A stretch of 64,000 nucleotides of DNA from Alphaproteobacteria bacterium (GTDB lineage Bacteria > Pseudomonadota > Alphaproteobacteria > Rhodobacterales > Rhodobacteraceae), in assembly GCA_030427145.1 (NCBI GenBank), contig JAUHWT010000004.1, positions 186,001 to 250,000 on the forward strand, read 5' to 3'. The stretch's first letter is position 1; each line of letters begins with the position of its first letter. The notes beneath the pieces were generated by a model, which was not told the DNA's origin, ran no database searches, and saw nothing but the letters and a program-made list of their open reading frames with translations. The translations under genes and the position numbers were made by a program. Positions 1 to 9,027 of the stretch are shown here, one piece after another.

Positions 1-19
1 TTGAACTGGAGGATGGAAG

Positions 20-211
20 ATGAGGGTTGAGGTCACTGGGATCGGCGGGCTCATACTGCTCGCGCTCGCCATCTGGGCTATTGTGTCCGTGGTTGGCTCA
101 AATTCGGGCATGGGAAAGAAAATCATCTGGATCATGGTGATTTTGCTACTGCCTCTGGTCGGATTCATTGCATGGCTGTTTTTTGGGCCGCGGGCGGCCA
201 AAAACGGGTGA
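20..211 (+). CDS. small membrane protein, PLDc_N-like
   Basis: A 63-residue protein with two hydrophobic segments (about residues 8-25 and 35-55) joined by a short loop with Gly and Lys. The second segment ends in WLFFGPR, which resembles the PLDc_N domain found at the N-terminus of cardiolipin synthases and also as a stand-alone small membrane protein. A GGAGG stretch lies just ahead of the ATG. It ends five bases before the next gene, so the two are probably co-transcribed. The exact role is unknown; there is no catalytic HKD motif, so this is not an enzyme by itself. Confidence 0.75.
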   Translation: MRVEVTGIGGLILLALAIWAIVSVVGSNSGMGKKIIWIMVILLLPLVGFIAWLFFGPRAAKNG

Positions 212-216
212 CGTGA

Positions 217-1272
217 TTGAGGGTATTCTCCTGCCAAAATTGCGGGCAGCTGCTGCATTTTGAAAATACGTTATGTCTGCAGTGCCATTCCGAGCTGGGG
301 TTTGTGCCCGGGCTGCTGACACTGAGTACCCTTGCCAAAAACGATGACGGCACGCTGACGGCCGCGGTTCAGCGTGACCGGTCGATGAAACGTTGTGCGA
401 ATTATTCGAAGATCGCCTGCAACTGGCTGGTTTCGGCGGATTCGGAGACGGATTTCTGTCTGGCCTGCGATCTGAACCGGACGATCCCGGACCTGGACAT
501 TTCGGGCAACCTCAAAAAGTGGAACGAGATCGAGGCCGCGAAACGCCGGGTGGTATATACGCTGCGTCGGCTGGGTTTGAAGACCGGACCGCCGCCGGGA
601 GAGGATGACAATCCGGGGCTTCAGTTTGATTTCCTGGCGGATGAGCCCGGCGAACCGGTTACGACCGGTCATTTCAACGGTCTGGTGACGATCAATATTG
701 CCGAAGCCGACTCAGCGGAGCGGGAGAGGCGGCGCCAGGAGCTGGGGGAGCTGTACCGCACCATGCTTGGCCATATGCGGCATGAGGTGGGGCATTATTA
801 CTGGGACCTGCTGGTGCGCAATGGCGATCGCATTGAAAAATGCCGCGCGGTTTTTGGTGATGAGAGCGAGAGTTACGCTGCTGCGCTGAAGCGACATTAT
901 GCCAAGGGGCCGCCGGATAACTGGCAGGAGGAGTATGTCAGCGCCTATGCCACGATGCATCCCTGGGAGGATTTCGCGGAGACCTGGAGCCATTACCTGC
1001 ACATGGTCGATACGCTCGACACGGCGGCGAGCTTTGGGATGATCGTCGATCCGCTGGTGAGCAACGACATTAAATTCAACGCGAAAATCGAGTTTGATCC
1101 CTATGGCACGGCGAGGTTTTTCGATCTGATAAGGGCCTGGATTCCGATGACGGTGGCCATGAACAGCCTGAACCGCAGCATGGGGCAGCGGGATTTATAC
1201 CCGTTCGCACTGAGCAATACGGCAATCCGCAAACTGTGTTTTATCCACGACCTCGTCCGCGGCTTCGTGTGA
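217..1272 (+). CDS. putative zinc-ribbon metallopeptidase
   Basis: The 351-residue product opens with paired cysteines (CQNCG, then CLQC), a zinc-ribbon arrangement, with further Cys pairs near residues 64-90. A thermolysin-like HEVGH zinc motif lies at about residues 189-193, and WEDFAETWSHYLH downstream could supply the third ligand. This matches the family annotated as putative zinc-binding metallopeptidase (DUF2248/PF10005), which is cytosolic and of unknown substrate. The start is TTG; no ATG lies in frame close by, and the Cys-rich N-terminus begins immediately. Its 3' end overlaps the end of the opposite-strand gene by about 32 bases. Confidence 0.85.
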   Translation: MRVFSCQNCGQLLHFENTLCLQCHSELGFVPGLLTLSTLAKNDDGTLTAAVQRDRSMKRCANYSKIACNWLVSADSETDFCLACDLNRTIPDLDISGNLKKWNEIEAAKRRVVYTLRRLGLKTGPPPGEDDNPGLQFDFLADEPGEPVTTGHFNGLVTINIAEADSAERERRRQELGELYRTMLGHMRHEVGHYYWDLLVRNGDRIEKCRAVFGDESESYAAALKRHYAKGPPDNWQEEYVSAYATMHPWEDFAETWSHYLHMVDTLDTAASFGMIVDPLVSNDIKFNAKIEFDPYGTARFFDLIRAWIPMTVAMNSLNRSMGQRDLYPFALSNTAIRKLCFIHDLVRGFV

Positions 1273-1537
1273 GCCACAGGATAAGCGCGGGGACGGCCAA
1301 GACAAGGCTCAGGGGCAGCCAGAGAATGGTGGTGCCGACCGGGTCCCAGAGCCATGAAATGCCGGTGGACTGCAGGAATTTCACAAGACCGTCATGGACG
1401 GTGGGGAAACTGTCGGACAGGACCGCGCCAATGGATTTGGGACGGAAGGCGTAGCCTTCACCGATGGTGGCCTGCCAGTCGAGAACCGCCCGCCACAGGG
1501 CGGCCAACAAGAAAAAAACCATGAAAATAAAACGCAT
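1241..1537 (-). CDS. small conserved membrane protein, unknown function
   Basis: A 98-residue protein with an N-terminal hydrophobic segment (residues 3-20) and a second one near residues 70-90, ending in a basic RSRGRGRG tail that would sit on the cytoplasmic side. The middle part (about residues 25-60) is soluble and probably periplasmic. I do not recognise a named domain. It is convergent with, and overlaps the tail of, the metallopeptidase gene and is divergent from the aminopeptidase gene. It is judged real because it has sensible membrane-protein composition and fills the gap between its neighbours. Confidence 0.65.
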   Translation of the reverse strand: MRFIFMVFFLLAALWRAVLDWQATIGEGYAFRPKSIGAVLSDSFPTVHDGLVKFLQSTGISWLWDPVGTTILWLPLSLVLAVPALILWLTRSRGRGRG

Positions 1538-1646
1538 GGCGACCTCAACCCTAACGCGATTCCACTGTTCGATTCCTATCGCTCATTGACCCGTTACGCA
1601 AACCGCCGTTAAGGATCGGGGGCGCGCAAAAAGAGAGAAAAACAGT

Positions 1647-3449
1647 ATGTTGCAGGATTTCCGCAGACGCACCGTACCCGAGACGGGCGCAGCCCGGCTG
1701 GCACTTCTTCGTGAGGCGATGCGGCAGGAGGGCATTGACGCGTTTCTGGTGCCCCGCTCCGATGCGCATCAGGGCGAGAATGTGGCCGAACGGGACGAGC
1801 GACTGGCCTGGCTGACCGGGTTTACGGGCTCGGCGGGCTTTGCGGTGATCGCCCTGGAGCGGGCCGCGATTTTCGTTGACGGGCGCTATACCATTCAGGT
1901 GCGCGATGAGGTGGATACGGATCTCTACGATATTCGCAGCATTCCCGGGGACAGGGCCGAGGACTATCTTCGTGAGGTTCTGCCCAGTGGTGGGCGGGTT
2001 GCGTTCGATCCCTGGCTGCACACGGGCGATGCAATTTCCCGGCTGGAGAAAGCCCTGGAGGGGCGTCAGATCGGCCTGCACCGTTCGGAGAACCTGATCG
2101 ACCGCGTTTGGGAGGACCAGCCTGAGCCACCGGCCAACCCGGTTCTGGTGCATCCGGTTGAGTATGCCGGCCGATCTTCGGCAGAGAAACGGGCGGAGAT
2201 TGCCGCCGGTCTGATGGAGAAAGGCCGGGCGGCGCAGATCCTGACGCTTCCGGATTCGATTGCGTGGCTGCTTAACATTCGCGGATCGGACATTGCCCGG
2301 ACGCCGGTTGTTCATGGGTTTGCGGTCCTTAAGGCTGACGCGACGGTGGAGTTTTTCATCAATCCGCGTGAGATCGACGCGACGGTGCAGGAACATCTCG
2401 GGCCGGATGTCAGCATTCGTGACGTGGCGGATTTTGAGGCCGCGCTGGAGGGGCTAACCGGGCCGGTGGGTGTCGATCCAGCAACGGCACCGGTCATGGT
2501 GGCTGATCGACTGAACGCGGCGGGGATTGAGACCGTGGCTGCGGCGGACCCCTGCATTTTGCCGAAAGCACGCAAGTCTGAGGCCGAGATCGCCGGGACG
2601 CGTGAGGCGCATTTGCGTGACGGCGCAGCGATGGTGCGGTTCCTCGCCTGGTTTGACAAACGGGCGCCGGAGGGTGGGCTGACCGAGATCGATGCGGTCA
2701 AACGCCTGGAGGAGGAGCGTGCGGCTACGGGTGTGTTGAAAGAGATTTCTTTCGAGACAATCAGCGGGGCCGGACCGAACGGGGCGATTGTGCATTACCG
2801 GGTGAGCGAGGCGAGCAATCGGGAGATTGTGCCCGGCGAACTCTTCCTGCTCGACAGTGGAGCACAGTATCAGGACGGAACCACGGACATCACCCGGACG
2901 CTGACCACCGGGTCGGTGCCCAAGGACGCAAAAATGCCCTACACGCTGGTTTTGCGCGGCCTGATTGCGATGTCGGACCTGCGCTGGCCCGAAGGCCTGG
3001 CCGGGCGGGAGATCGACACGGTAGCGCGGGCGGATCTGTGGAGGCATGGCATGGACTACGATCACGGCACGGGACATGGCGTTGGGGCTTACCTCGGGGT
3101 TCATGAAGGTCCCGCGTCGCTGTCGCGGCGGTCGGGGGCCAAACTTGAGCCTGGAATGATCCTGTCGATTGAACCGGGGTATTACCGGGAAGGCGCGTTT
3201 GGCATCCGGATCGAGAACCTTGGGGTTGTGAGCGGCCCGAACCGGCGTGCGGGCGAGGACCGGGCGATGCTGGAGTTTGAGACGCTGACCTTTGCTCCAA
3301 TTGATACGCGGCTTGTGGACGTAAACCTTCTGGGGCGGGAGGCGCGTGACTGGCTCAATGCCTATCACGCGGAGGTACGCGAGAAGCTGACACCTCTGTT
3401 GGATGCGGATGCGGCGGCATGGCTCCAAGCGGCCTGTCGGCCCGTGTGA
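1647..3449 (+). CDS. pepP: aminopeptidase P family (M24) Xaa-Pro peptidase
   Basis: This 600-residue protein has the long three-domain layout of eukaryotic-type aminopeptidase P: two creatinase-like N-terminal domains followed by a pita-bread catalytic domain. The dinuclear metal ligands are visible in order: LLDSGAQYQDGTTDITR (two Asp), HGTGHGVG (His), SIEPGYY (Glu) and IRIENL (Glu). The enzyme removes an N-terminal residue that precedes proline and acts in the cytosol. A GAGAGAAAAA stretch lies ahead of the ATG. It is convergent with recN, with only three bases between the stops. The symbol is by family; orthology to E. coli pepP is not one-to-one. Confidence 0.92.
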   Translation: MLQDFRRRTVPETGAARLALLREAMRQEGIDAFLVPRSDAHQGENVAERDERLAWLTGFTGSAGFAVIALERAAIFVDGRYTIQVRDEVDTDLYDIRSIPGDRAEDYLREVLPSGGRVAFDPWLHTGDAISRLEKALEGRQIGLHRSENLIDRVWEDQPEPPANPVLVHPVEYAGRSSAEKRAEIAAGLMEKGRAAQILTLPDSIAWLLNIRGSDIARTPVVHGFAVLKADATVEFFINPREIDATVQEHLGPDVSIRDVADFEAALEGLTGPVGVDPATAPVMVADRLNAAGIETVAAADPCILPKARKSEAEIAGTREAHLRDGAAMVRFLAWFDKRAPEGGLTEIDAVKRLEEERAATGVLKEISFETISGAGPNGAIVHYRVSEASNREIVPGELFLLDSGAQYQDGTTDITRTLTTGSVPKDAKMPYTLVLRGLIAMSDLRWPEGLAGREIDTVARADLWRHGMDYDHGTGHGVGAYLGVHEGPASLSRRSGAKLEPGMILSIEPGYYREGAFGIRIENLGVVSGPNRRAGEDRAMLEFETLTFAPIDTRLVDVNLLGREARDWLNAYHAEVREKLTPLLDADAAAWLQAACRPV

Positions 3450-3452
3450 GCC

Positions 3453-5111
3453 CTAACCCGCCTCGACCAGAAGGGCGTTAGCGGCAGCGCGGGCTTCAGC
3501 GGTGACAACGTCGCCGGCCAGCATTCGGGCGAGTTCCTCGCGTCGTTCCTCGGTGGAGAGTGGCGTAACGACGGTGCGGACGGTGCCTTTAGGGCCAGGC
3601 TCCTTGCCGATGCGCCAGTGCTGTACGCCGAAGGACGCGACCTGGGGCGAGTGGGTGACCACGAGAACCTGGGAGTTTTGGCCGAGCGACTGAAGACGTC
3701 GGCCCACGGCGTCTGCGGTGGCTCCGCCGACGCCGCGGTCAATTTCGTCAAAGATCAGCGTGAGACCGTCCGAGCGGCCGCTGAGGCAGACTTTCAGGGC
3801 CAGCAGGAAGCGGGAAAGCTCGCCGCCGGATGCCACCTTGTCGATGGGTCCGGACGGGGATCCGGGGTTGGTGGCCGCGGTGAAGCGCACCTGGTCGGTG
3901 CCGGTGGGGCCGGGATCGGCAGGTTTGATCTCGGTCGTGAAAACTGCGCGGTCGAGTTTGAGCGGCACCAGTTCCGACTTCATGCGCCGGTCGAGGTCTT
4001 TGGCCGCCGCGCGGCGTTTTTTGGACAGGGCTTCGGCGGCGGTGGCGTAGTCGGCCTCGACCGCTTTGAGGTCTTTGGCGAGTGCGGCCAGTTCGTCCTC
4101 GGCGCCGGTGATTTTTTGCAGGCGCGCGTCGAATTCAGCCGAGAGGTCCGGCAGTTCCTCCGGTGTGACCTGGTATTTGCGGGCGAGACCGCGGATGGCG
4201 AAGAGCCGCTCCTCGACCTCCTCCAGCTCGCCAGGGTCTCCCGCGAGTTGGGACTGAACACCGTCAAGACCGGTTGAAACCTCGGCCAGTTCGTTCAGGA
4301 CGCGGGAGAGGCTGTCGATGACGGGATCGAGCAGGCCATCCGCATCGGGTGCGGCCGCCTCGAGCCAGCGCATGGCGTGGATGAGCGCACCTTCGGCCCC
4401 CTCGGATCCGGTGGCCTGCACCGCGTTGGCGATATCCTCGCGGATTTTCTCGGCCGCGCGGAGCTGCCGCCGGCGGGTGTCGAGTTGCGGCTCCTCCTCC
4501 GGCTGCGGGTCGATGGCGGTGATTTCCTCAACCGCATGGGCGAGGTATTCGGCATCTTTTTTGGAGGCCTCATGGGCGGCGGTTACGTCAGCGATGCGTT
4601 GCGCGATCTGCTGACGTTTTTCCCAGGCCTCCGCCACGCGTTTCAGGGCGGATGCCGCCCCGGCGTACTCGTCGAGCAGCGGGCGGTGGCCAGTCGGGTT
4701 CAGGAGGCCGCGGTCATCCTGCTGACCGTGAATTTCTACCAGTGTGGCTGAGAGATTGCGCAGGGTTTCAGCGGTTGCGCGGCGATCATTGACCCAGGCC
4801 TGGCGGCGACCGTCCTTCGACAGGGTGCGGCGGATGATCAGGCCGTCATCCGGATCGAAGCCGCCCTCCTCAAGGATGGCGCGGGCGGGATGATCGGCAG
4901 GCAGGTCGAATTCGGCCGTGACCTCGCCCTGCTCCGCGCCGCTGCGCACAAGGCCGGAACGGACGCGCCAGCCGAGGACGAAACCGAGTGAATCGAGAAG
5001 GATGGATTTACCGGCGCCGGTTTCGCCGGTGAGCACGTTCAGGCCGGGCTGAAACCCCAGTTCAGCGGTCTCGATCAGCACCATGTCGCGAACACTCAGG
5101 GAAGTGAGCAT
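3453..5111 (-). CDS. recN: DNA repair protein RecN
   Basis: A 552-residue SMC-like ATPase involved in double-strand-break repair. A Walker A motif (GETGAGKS) sits near residue 30, long coiled-coil stretches fill the centre, an ABC signature (ASGGELSR) follows, and Walker B is LIFDEIDRGVGG. The start fits RecN's usual opening, MLTSLSVRDMVLIE. It is the last gene of the lpxC-bamD-recN group that follows the dcw cluster on the same strand, an order common in Rhodobacterales. No alphaproteobacterial LexA box was recognised immediately upstream. Confidence 0.97.
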   Translation of the reverse strand: MLTSLSVRDMVLIETAELGFQPGLNVLTGETGAGKSILLDSLGFVLGWRVRSGLVRSGAEQGEVTAEFDLPADHPARAILEEGGFDPDDGLIIRRTLSKDGRRQAWVNDRRATAETLRNLSATLVEIHGQQDDRGLLNPTGHRPLLDEYAGAASALKRVAEAWEKRQQIAQRIADVTAAHEASKKDAEYLAHAVEEITAIDPQPEEEPQLDTRRRQLRAAEKIREDIANAVQATGSEGAEGALIHAMRWLEAAAPDADGLLDPVIDSLSRVLNELAEVSTGLDGVQSQLAGDPGELEEVEERLFAIRGLARKYQVTPEELPDLSAEFDARLQKITGAEDELAALAKDLKAVEADYATAAEALSKKRRAAAKDLDRRMKSELVPLKLDRAVFTTEIKPADPGPTGTDQVRFTAATNPGSPSGPIDKVASGGELSRFLLALKVCLSGRSDGLTLIFDEIDRGVGGATADAVGRRLQSLGQNSQVLVVTHSPQVASFGVQHWRIGKEPGPKGTVRTVVTPLSTEERREELARMLAGDVVTAEARAAANALLVEAG

Positions 5112-5134
5112 TGTTCAGACCCTTGTTGCCGGTG

Positions 5135-5980
5135 TCAGCGCCAATCTCCCTTGACGACCTGACGGTACGTGCGTTCCAGCCATCCGGCGTTGTCCTCGGT
5201 CGCCACGACCTCGGCGCCGGTCAGAAGCTCATAACTCTCGGCATACCAGATGGTTCCCTGGAAGTTGTGGCCGAGAATGGCACCCGCCGTCTTGGCCTCT
5301 TCCACCAAGCCCAGAGAGAGATACGCCTCCACCATGCGGTGAAGCGCCTCGGGGGTGTGGGTCGTGGTTTGGTAATCCTCGACAACGACACGGAATCGGT
5401 TGATCGCGGCGGTGTAATGGCCGCGGTTGAGGTAGTAGCGGCCCACCTCCATCTCCTTACCGGCGAGATGGTCGAGGGCGAGTTCGAATTTCAGTTCGGC
5501 CGATTTGGCAAATTCACTGTCCGGGTAGCGCTCAATGATGTCGCGCATTTCCTGGAGGGCCTGGAAGGTGTTTTCCTGGTCGCGGCCAATATCGACGATC
5601 TGATCGTAGTAGGACAGTGCGATCAGAAACTGCGCGTAGGCGGCATCCTCATCGGCGGGGAAAAACTCAAGATAGCGTTCCGCCGCGCCGCGGCTCTCGG
5701 CGTAAAGTGCGCCCTCGTGGAAGGCGAAGGCCGACATGAGCATCGAGCGTTTGGCCCATTCGGAATAGGGATAGAGCCGTTCAACCTCGAGGAAGCGTTC
5801 CCCTGCACCGCGCGGGTCGCCTTCGGCCAGAAGGGCCTCGCCGCTAAGGTAAATGTCCTGGGCGGAACGGGTTTCGATCGGGGGTTCCTGATTACGACTG
5901 CAGGCACCCAACATGAGCAACGTCAGGCCGACAAGGCAGGCCAGAGCCGTACCGCGTCCCGAAACATTCATCATACTCAT
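5135..5980 (-). CDS. bamD: outer membrane protein assembly factor BamD
   Basis: A lipoprotein of the BAM complex that folds beta-barrel proteins into the outer membrane. A signal peptide ends in a lipobox (LGAC, lipidated Cys about residue 27), followed by tetratricopeptide-like helices carrying the BamD hallmarks AERYLEFFPADEDAAYAQF and YPDSEFA. The start used here is the ATG with AAGG five bases ahead; an in-frame ATG 14 codons upstream (6022) would spoil the signal peptide. It lies 23 bases ahead of recN and follows the lpxC terminator. Confidence 0.95.
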   Translation of the reverse strand: MSMMNVSGRGTALACLVGLTLLMLGACSRNQEPPIETRSAQDIYLSGEALLAEGDPRGAGERFLEVERLYPYSEWAKRSMLMSAFAFHEGALYAESRGAAERYLEFFPADEDAAYAQFLIALSYYDQIVDIGRDQENTFQALQEMRDIIERYPDSEFAKSAELKFELALDHLAGKEMEVGRYYLNRGHYTAAINRFRVVVEDYQTTTHTPEALHRMVEAYLSLGLVEEAKTAGAILGHNFQGTIWYAESYELLTGAEVVATEDNAGWLERTYRQVVKGDWR

Positions 5981-6069
5981 ACTGCCTTCGAACCTGCCTG
6001 CTTTCGCTACCCCCTCACGCATGGTGAGGGCTGCACCCGATTAGCACAGCTTGTCAGGGGGGTGAAACG

Positions 6070-6099
6070 AAAAGCGCAGTCCACCGGGGTGGACCGCGC
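6070..6099 (-). terminator. intrinsic terminator after lpxC
   Basis: Read on the minus strand, a 12-base-pair stem (GCGCGGTCCACC against GGTGGACTGCGC, one G-T pair) with a very short loop is followed by TTTTCGTTT. It begins 19 bases past the lpxC stop and precedes bamD, so it should separate lpxC from bamD-recN. Confidence 0.8.
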
Positions 6100-6117
6100 C
6101 ATGGCCTGTAGCCCGCC

Positions 6118-7035
6118 TCAAACGGCGTGGGGTAAATCGGCGGGGTTGACCCCCGCTCCAGGAAGAGTGTGCTCGGCATCGCGGTCGAGATAGACGAACT
6201 CGCAGGCGCCGGGCGTCGCAAAAAGCTTGCGCAGCAGTTTGTTGGTCGGTCCGTGACCGGCCCGCACGCCCTTATAGGCACCGATGATCGGAGCGCCGGC
6301 AAGCGCCAGGTCGCCAACCGCATCGAGCATTTTGTGACGCACGCATTCGTCTGCACGGCGGAAACCGCCCGGGTTCAGCACCTCGTCGCCATCCACGATC
6401 ACGGCGTTGTCAAGCGAGCCGCCAAGACCCAGACCATTGGCCTGAAGCGCCTCAACCTCGGAGCGGCGGGCGAAGGTCCGGCAGTCGGAAAGCTCATGCA
6501 CGAACGTGCCGTTGTGCATGGAGAGCTTCCGGCTCTGGTGACCGATGGCCGCGTCCTCGAAATCAATGTCGAAATCGATCGAGAAGGACTCGGCGGGCGA
6601 GAGTTCAGCAACGATCGGGCCGTCCTCGTAGCGCACGGTTTTCAGAACACGCAGCGCACGGACCGGGCGGTCGATCGGGCGGAGACCCGTTTTGAGGATC
6701 GCCTTGACGAAACGGTAGGAGCTGCCGTCCATGATCGGAACCTCGGGACCATCAATGTCGATATCGACATGGGTCACGCCGAGACCGGCAAGAGCGGCCA
6801 TGAGGTGCTCAACGGTGGAAACCGATACGCCCGCCTCATTCGTGAGACGTGTGCAGAGCGTGGTGTCGTTTACGAGATCGTAACGGGCCGGAATCATGTT
6901 GTCGCGGTCGGTGATATCCACACGGTGGAACCGGATCCCGCCGGCATCGGACGGCCGCAGCACAAGCCGCGCCGGACGACCGGAGTGCAGGCCCATGCCC
7001 GCAAGCGATATCTCGCGTCTGACTGTCGTTTGCAT
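6118..7035 (-). CDS. lpxC: UDP-3-O-acyl-N-acetylglucosamine deacetylase
   Basis: LpxC is the zinc deacetylase that makes the committed step of lipid A synthesis in the cytosol. The 305-residue product shows the family motifs: VEHLMAALAGLGVTH with a zinc-binding His, DGSSYRFV, and HKMLDAVGDLALAG with His and Asp metal ligands. The start is the ATG of MQTTVRREISLAG, preceded by GGGGG at good spacing; longer in-frame starts (to 7134) would run into the promoter region. It follows ftsZ, from which it is separated by a terminator. Confidence 0.97.
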   Translation of the reverse strand: MQTTVRREISLAGMGLHSGRPARLVLRPSDAGGIRFHRVDITDRDNMIPARYDLVNDTTLCTRLTNEAGVSVSTVEHLMAALAGLGVTHVDIDIDGPEVPIMDGSSYRFVKAILKTGLRPIDRPVRALRVLKTVRYEDGPIVAELSPAESFSIDFDIDFEDAAIGHQSRKLSMHNGTFVHELSDCRTFARRSEVEALQANGLGLGGSLDNAVIVDGDEVLNPGGFRRADECVRHKMLDAVGDLALAGAPIIGAYKGVRAGHGPTNKLLRKLFATPGACEFVYLDRDAEHTLPGAGVNPADLPHAV

Positions 7036-7100
7036 TGTAGCCCCCAGCATTACTGCTCTTGCCTGAAACCTGATCGGTGGTTTTCCACCTGTTGCAACGC

Positions 7101-7129
7101 AATATAGGGGTGTGACGGTTTGGCGACAA
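7101..7129 (-). promoter_or_regulatory. probable lpxC promoter
   Basis: On the minus strand TTGTCG, a 17-base spacer and TATATT form a good sigma-70-type promoter about 65 bases ahead of the lpxC ATG and downstream of the ftsZ terminator, consistent with lpxC being transcribed separately. Confidence 0.55.
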
Positions 7130-7192
7130 ATCAAGCTTTGTGACCGATTGCAACAGAGTTATGACACGTTTTAAGTTAATGATTTCACGAAT

Positions 7193-7221
7193 AAAAAAGG
7201 CGCCCGCGGTATGCGGACGCC
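7193..7221 (-). terminator. intrinsic terminator after ftsZ
   Basis: On the minus strand a 9-base-pair stem (GGCGTCCGC against GCGGGCGCC, 5-base loop) is followed directly by six T residues. It lies about 46 bases past the ftsZ stop and marks the end of the dcw transcript. Confidence 0.9.
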
Positions 7222-7267
7222 TATTTGTGTTACCGATGGAACGAACCGTGACCGGTTCGCGTTTCTA

Positions 7268-8845
7268 TCAGTTTGCCTGGCGGCGCAGGAAAGCCGGGAT
7301 CTCGACTTTTTCGCGCTCGGTGTCCTCGTAGCGGGACTCGGCAGGTGCGTGGGCGTGCGCCTCGGCAGTCTGCTGCTCGGCTACCCGCGGACGCTCCGGA
7401 GCCTGCTCGCGGTTGGACTGACCCGTCATTTTGTGGATCAGGCTGTTGATGGTCAGACGACCCTGAGCTGCGGCGGGTCCGGGCTGTGCCTTGGGCTGCT
7501 GCTGCACGGAGCGAACCATCGGCTCGGCGCGGGGTACGTTGTGAACCGCGGCCTGGAGGCGCGACAGCGCTTCCGGGGACGGTTCGGGCCGGTTGTCGAT
7601 CTTCGGCTGACCGAAGGGCGCGGTGCGCTGCTGAACCTGCGGTGCGGGTTCGGCGACCGGTTCACGGACCTGCGCATCGGCAAAGCTCGGGGCCGGTGCG
7701 GGCTGATCCGCCACTGTTGCCGCGGCCGGTGCGTAACCGGAATACTCAACGCGGGCTTCCTCGGGCTGGGCAACCGGTTCCGGTTTTGCCTCAGCGGCAG
7801 GTGCCGGCGTCGGAGCCGGTGCGGCTACGGGTTCGCTGACCGTGGAGGAAGCGGTTGCCGGTGCCGGCTCGGCTTTGGCAACTGCGTCAATTCCGGTGGC
7901 AACGACGGACACGCGCATCATGCCAGCCATTTCCGGGTCCAGCGTGGAGCCGACCATGATATTGGCTTCCGGGTCGACCTCGGTGCGGATCCGGTTTGCG
8001 GCCTCGTCCAGTTCGAACAGGGTCAGGTCCGGACCAGCCGTGACGTTAATCAGAACGCCGCGGGCGCCCTTGAGGCTGATTTCGTCGAGCAGCGGGTTCG
8101 CTATCGCCTTCTCGGCTGCCTGAACCGCGCGGTCCTCGCCCTCGGACTCGCCGGTACCCATCATGGCCTTGCCCATCTCGTTCATCACGGAGCGCACGTC
8201 CGCGAAGTCGAGGTTGATGATACCCGGACGGACCATGAGGTCGGTCACGCCTTTCACGCCCTGGTAGAGTACGTCATCGGCCAGGGTGAAGGCTTCTGTG
8301 AAGGTTGTTTTCTCGTTCGCCAGCCGGAACAGGTTCTGGTTGGGAATGATGATCAGGGTGTCGACGTGCTTCTGCAGTTCCTCAACGCCCTGCTCGGCCT
8401 GGCGCATGCGGCGCGAGCCCTCGAACTGGAACGGCTTGGTGACAACACCAACCGTCAGGATGCCCATCTCGCGTGCGGCCTTGGCAATGATCGGAGCAGC
8501 ACCCGTTCCGGTACCGCCGCCCATGCCACCGGTGATGAAGCACATGTGGCAGCCGGACAGCTTCTCGACGATTTCCTCGATGGACTCTTCAGCCGCGGCT
8601 GCGCCGACTTCGGGGCGCGCGCCAGCGCCAAGACCCTCGGTCACCCGTGCGCCAAGCTGAAGTTTGTTGGTCGCGCTGGACTGGTTCAGGGCCTGAGCGT
8701 CGGTGTTGGCCACAACAAACTCACAACCCTCCAGCTCCTGTTCGATCATGTTGTTGACCGCGTTGCCTCCAGCACCGCCGACCCCAACCACCGTGATCCG
8801 GGGGCTGAGATCCTGGGTCACAGGAATGCTAAGTGTTAACGCCAT
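7268..8845 (-). CDS. ftsZ: cell division protein FtsZ
   Basis: Tubulin-like GTPase that forms the Z ring. Visible features: [13 protein letters not shown] near residue 20, the tubulin signature [13 protein letters not shown], and [11 protein letters not shown]. After the GTPase core comes a long Pro/Ala/Glu-rich linker (about residues 320-500), then the conserved FtsA-binding tail [11 protein letters not shown] at the very C-terminus. At 525 residues it is longer than E. coli FtsZ, as usual in alphaproteobacteria with an extended linker. The start is MALTLSIP, with GGAG nine bases ahead; an in-frame ATG at 8938 is less likely. It lies about 180 bases downstream of ftsA. Confidence 0.98.
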   Translation of the reverse strand: MALTLSIPVTQDLSPRITVVGVGGAGGNAVNNMIEQELEGCEFVVANTDAQALNQSSATNKLQLGARVTEGLGAGARPEVGAAAAEESIEEIVEKLSGCHMCFITGGMGGGTGTGAAPIIAKAAREMGILTVGVVTKPFQFEGSRRMRQAEQGVEELQKHVDTLIIIPNQNLFRLANEKTTFTEAFTLADDVLYQGVKGVTDLMVRPGIINLDFADVRSVMNEMGKAMMGTGESEGEDRAVQAAEKAIANPLLDEISLKGARGVLINVTAGPDLTLFELDEAANRIRTEVDPEANIMVGSTLDPEMAGMMRVSVVATGIDAVAKAEPAPATASSTVSEPVAAPAPTPAPAAEAKPEPVAQPEEARVEYSGYAPAAATVADQPAPAPSFADAQVREPVAEPAPQVQQRTAPFGQPKIDNRPEPSPEALSRLQAAVHNVPRAEPMVRSVQQQPKAQPGPAAAQGRLTINSLIHKMTGQSNREQAPERPRVAEQQTAEAHAHAPAESRYEDTEREKVEIPAFLRRQAN

Positions 8846-9027
8846 ATCTTCGTTCTCCGCCTCTTTTGTTCGCTCCGTCATCCGCGCCCCCGCGCGGTGA
8901 AGCCCGCCGTTTTCATGACGCCAACGTAGCCCAAACAACCCCTGGGGTCACGCAAAATCATGTGGTTAGCCCCAATATATTGTGTTTTGCTACTAGATGC
9001 AGAGGAAATTTGCTATGTATCCGCAAG

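Noticed and set aside
7211-8839. 542-codon plus-strand frame opposite ftsZ
   Set aside because: Gly/Arg/Cys-rich antisense composition, and ftsZ is certain on the other strand.
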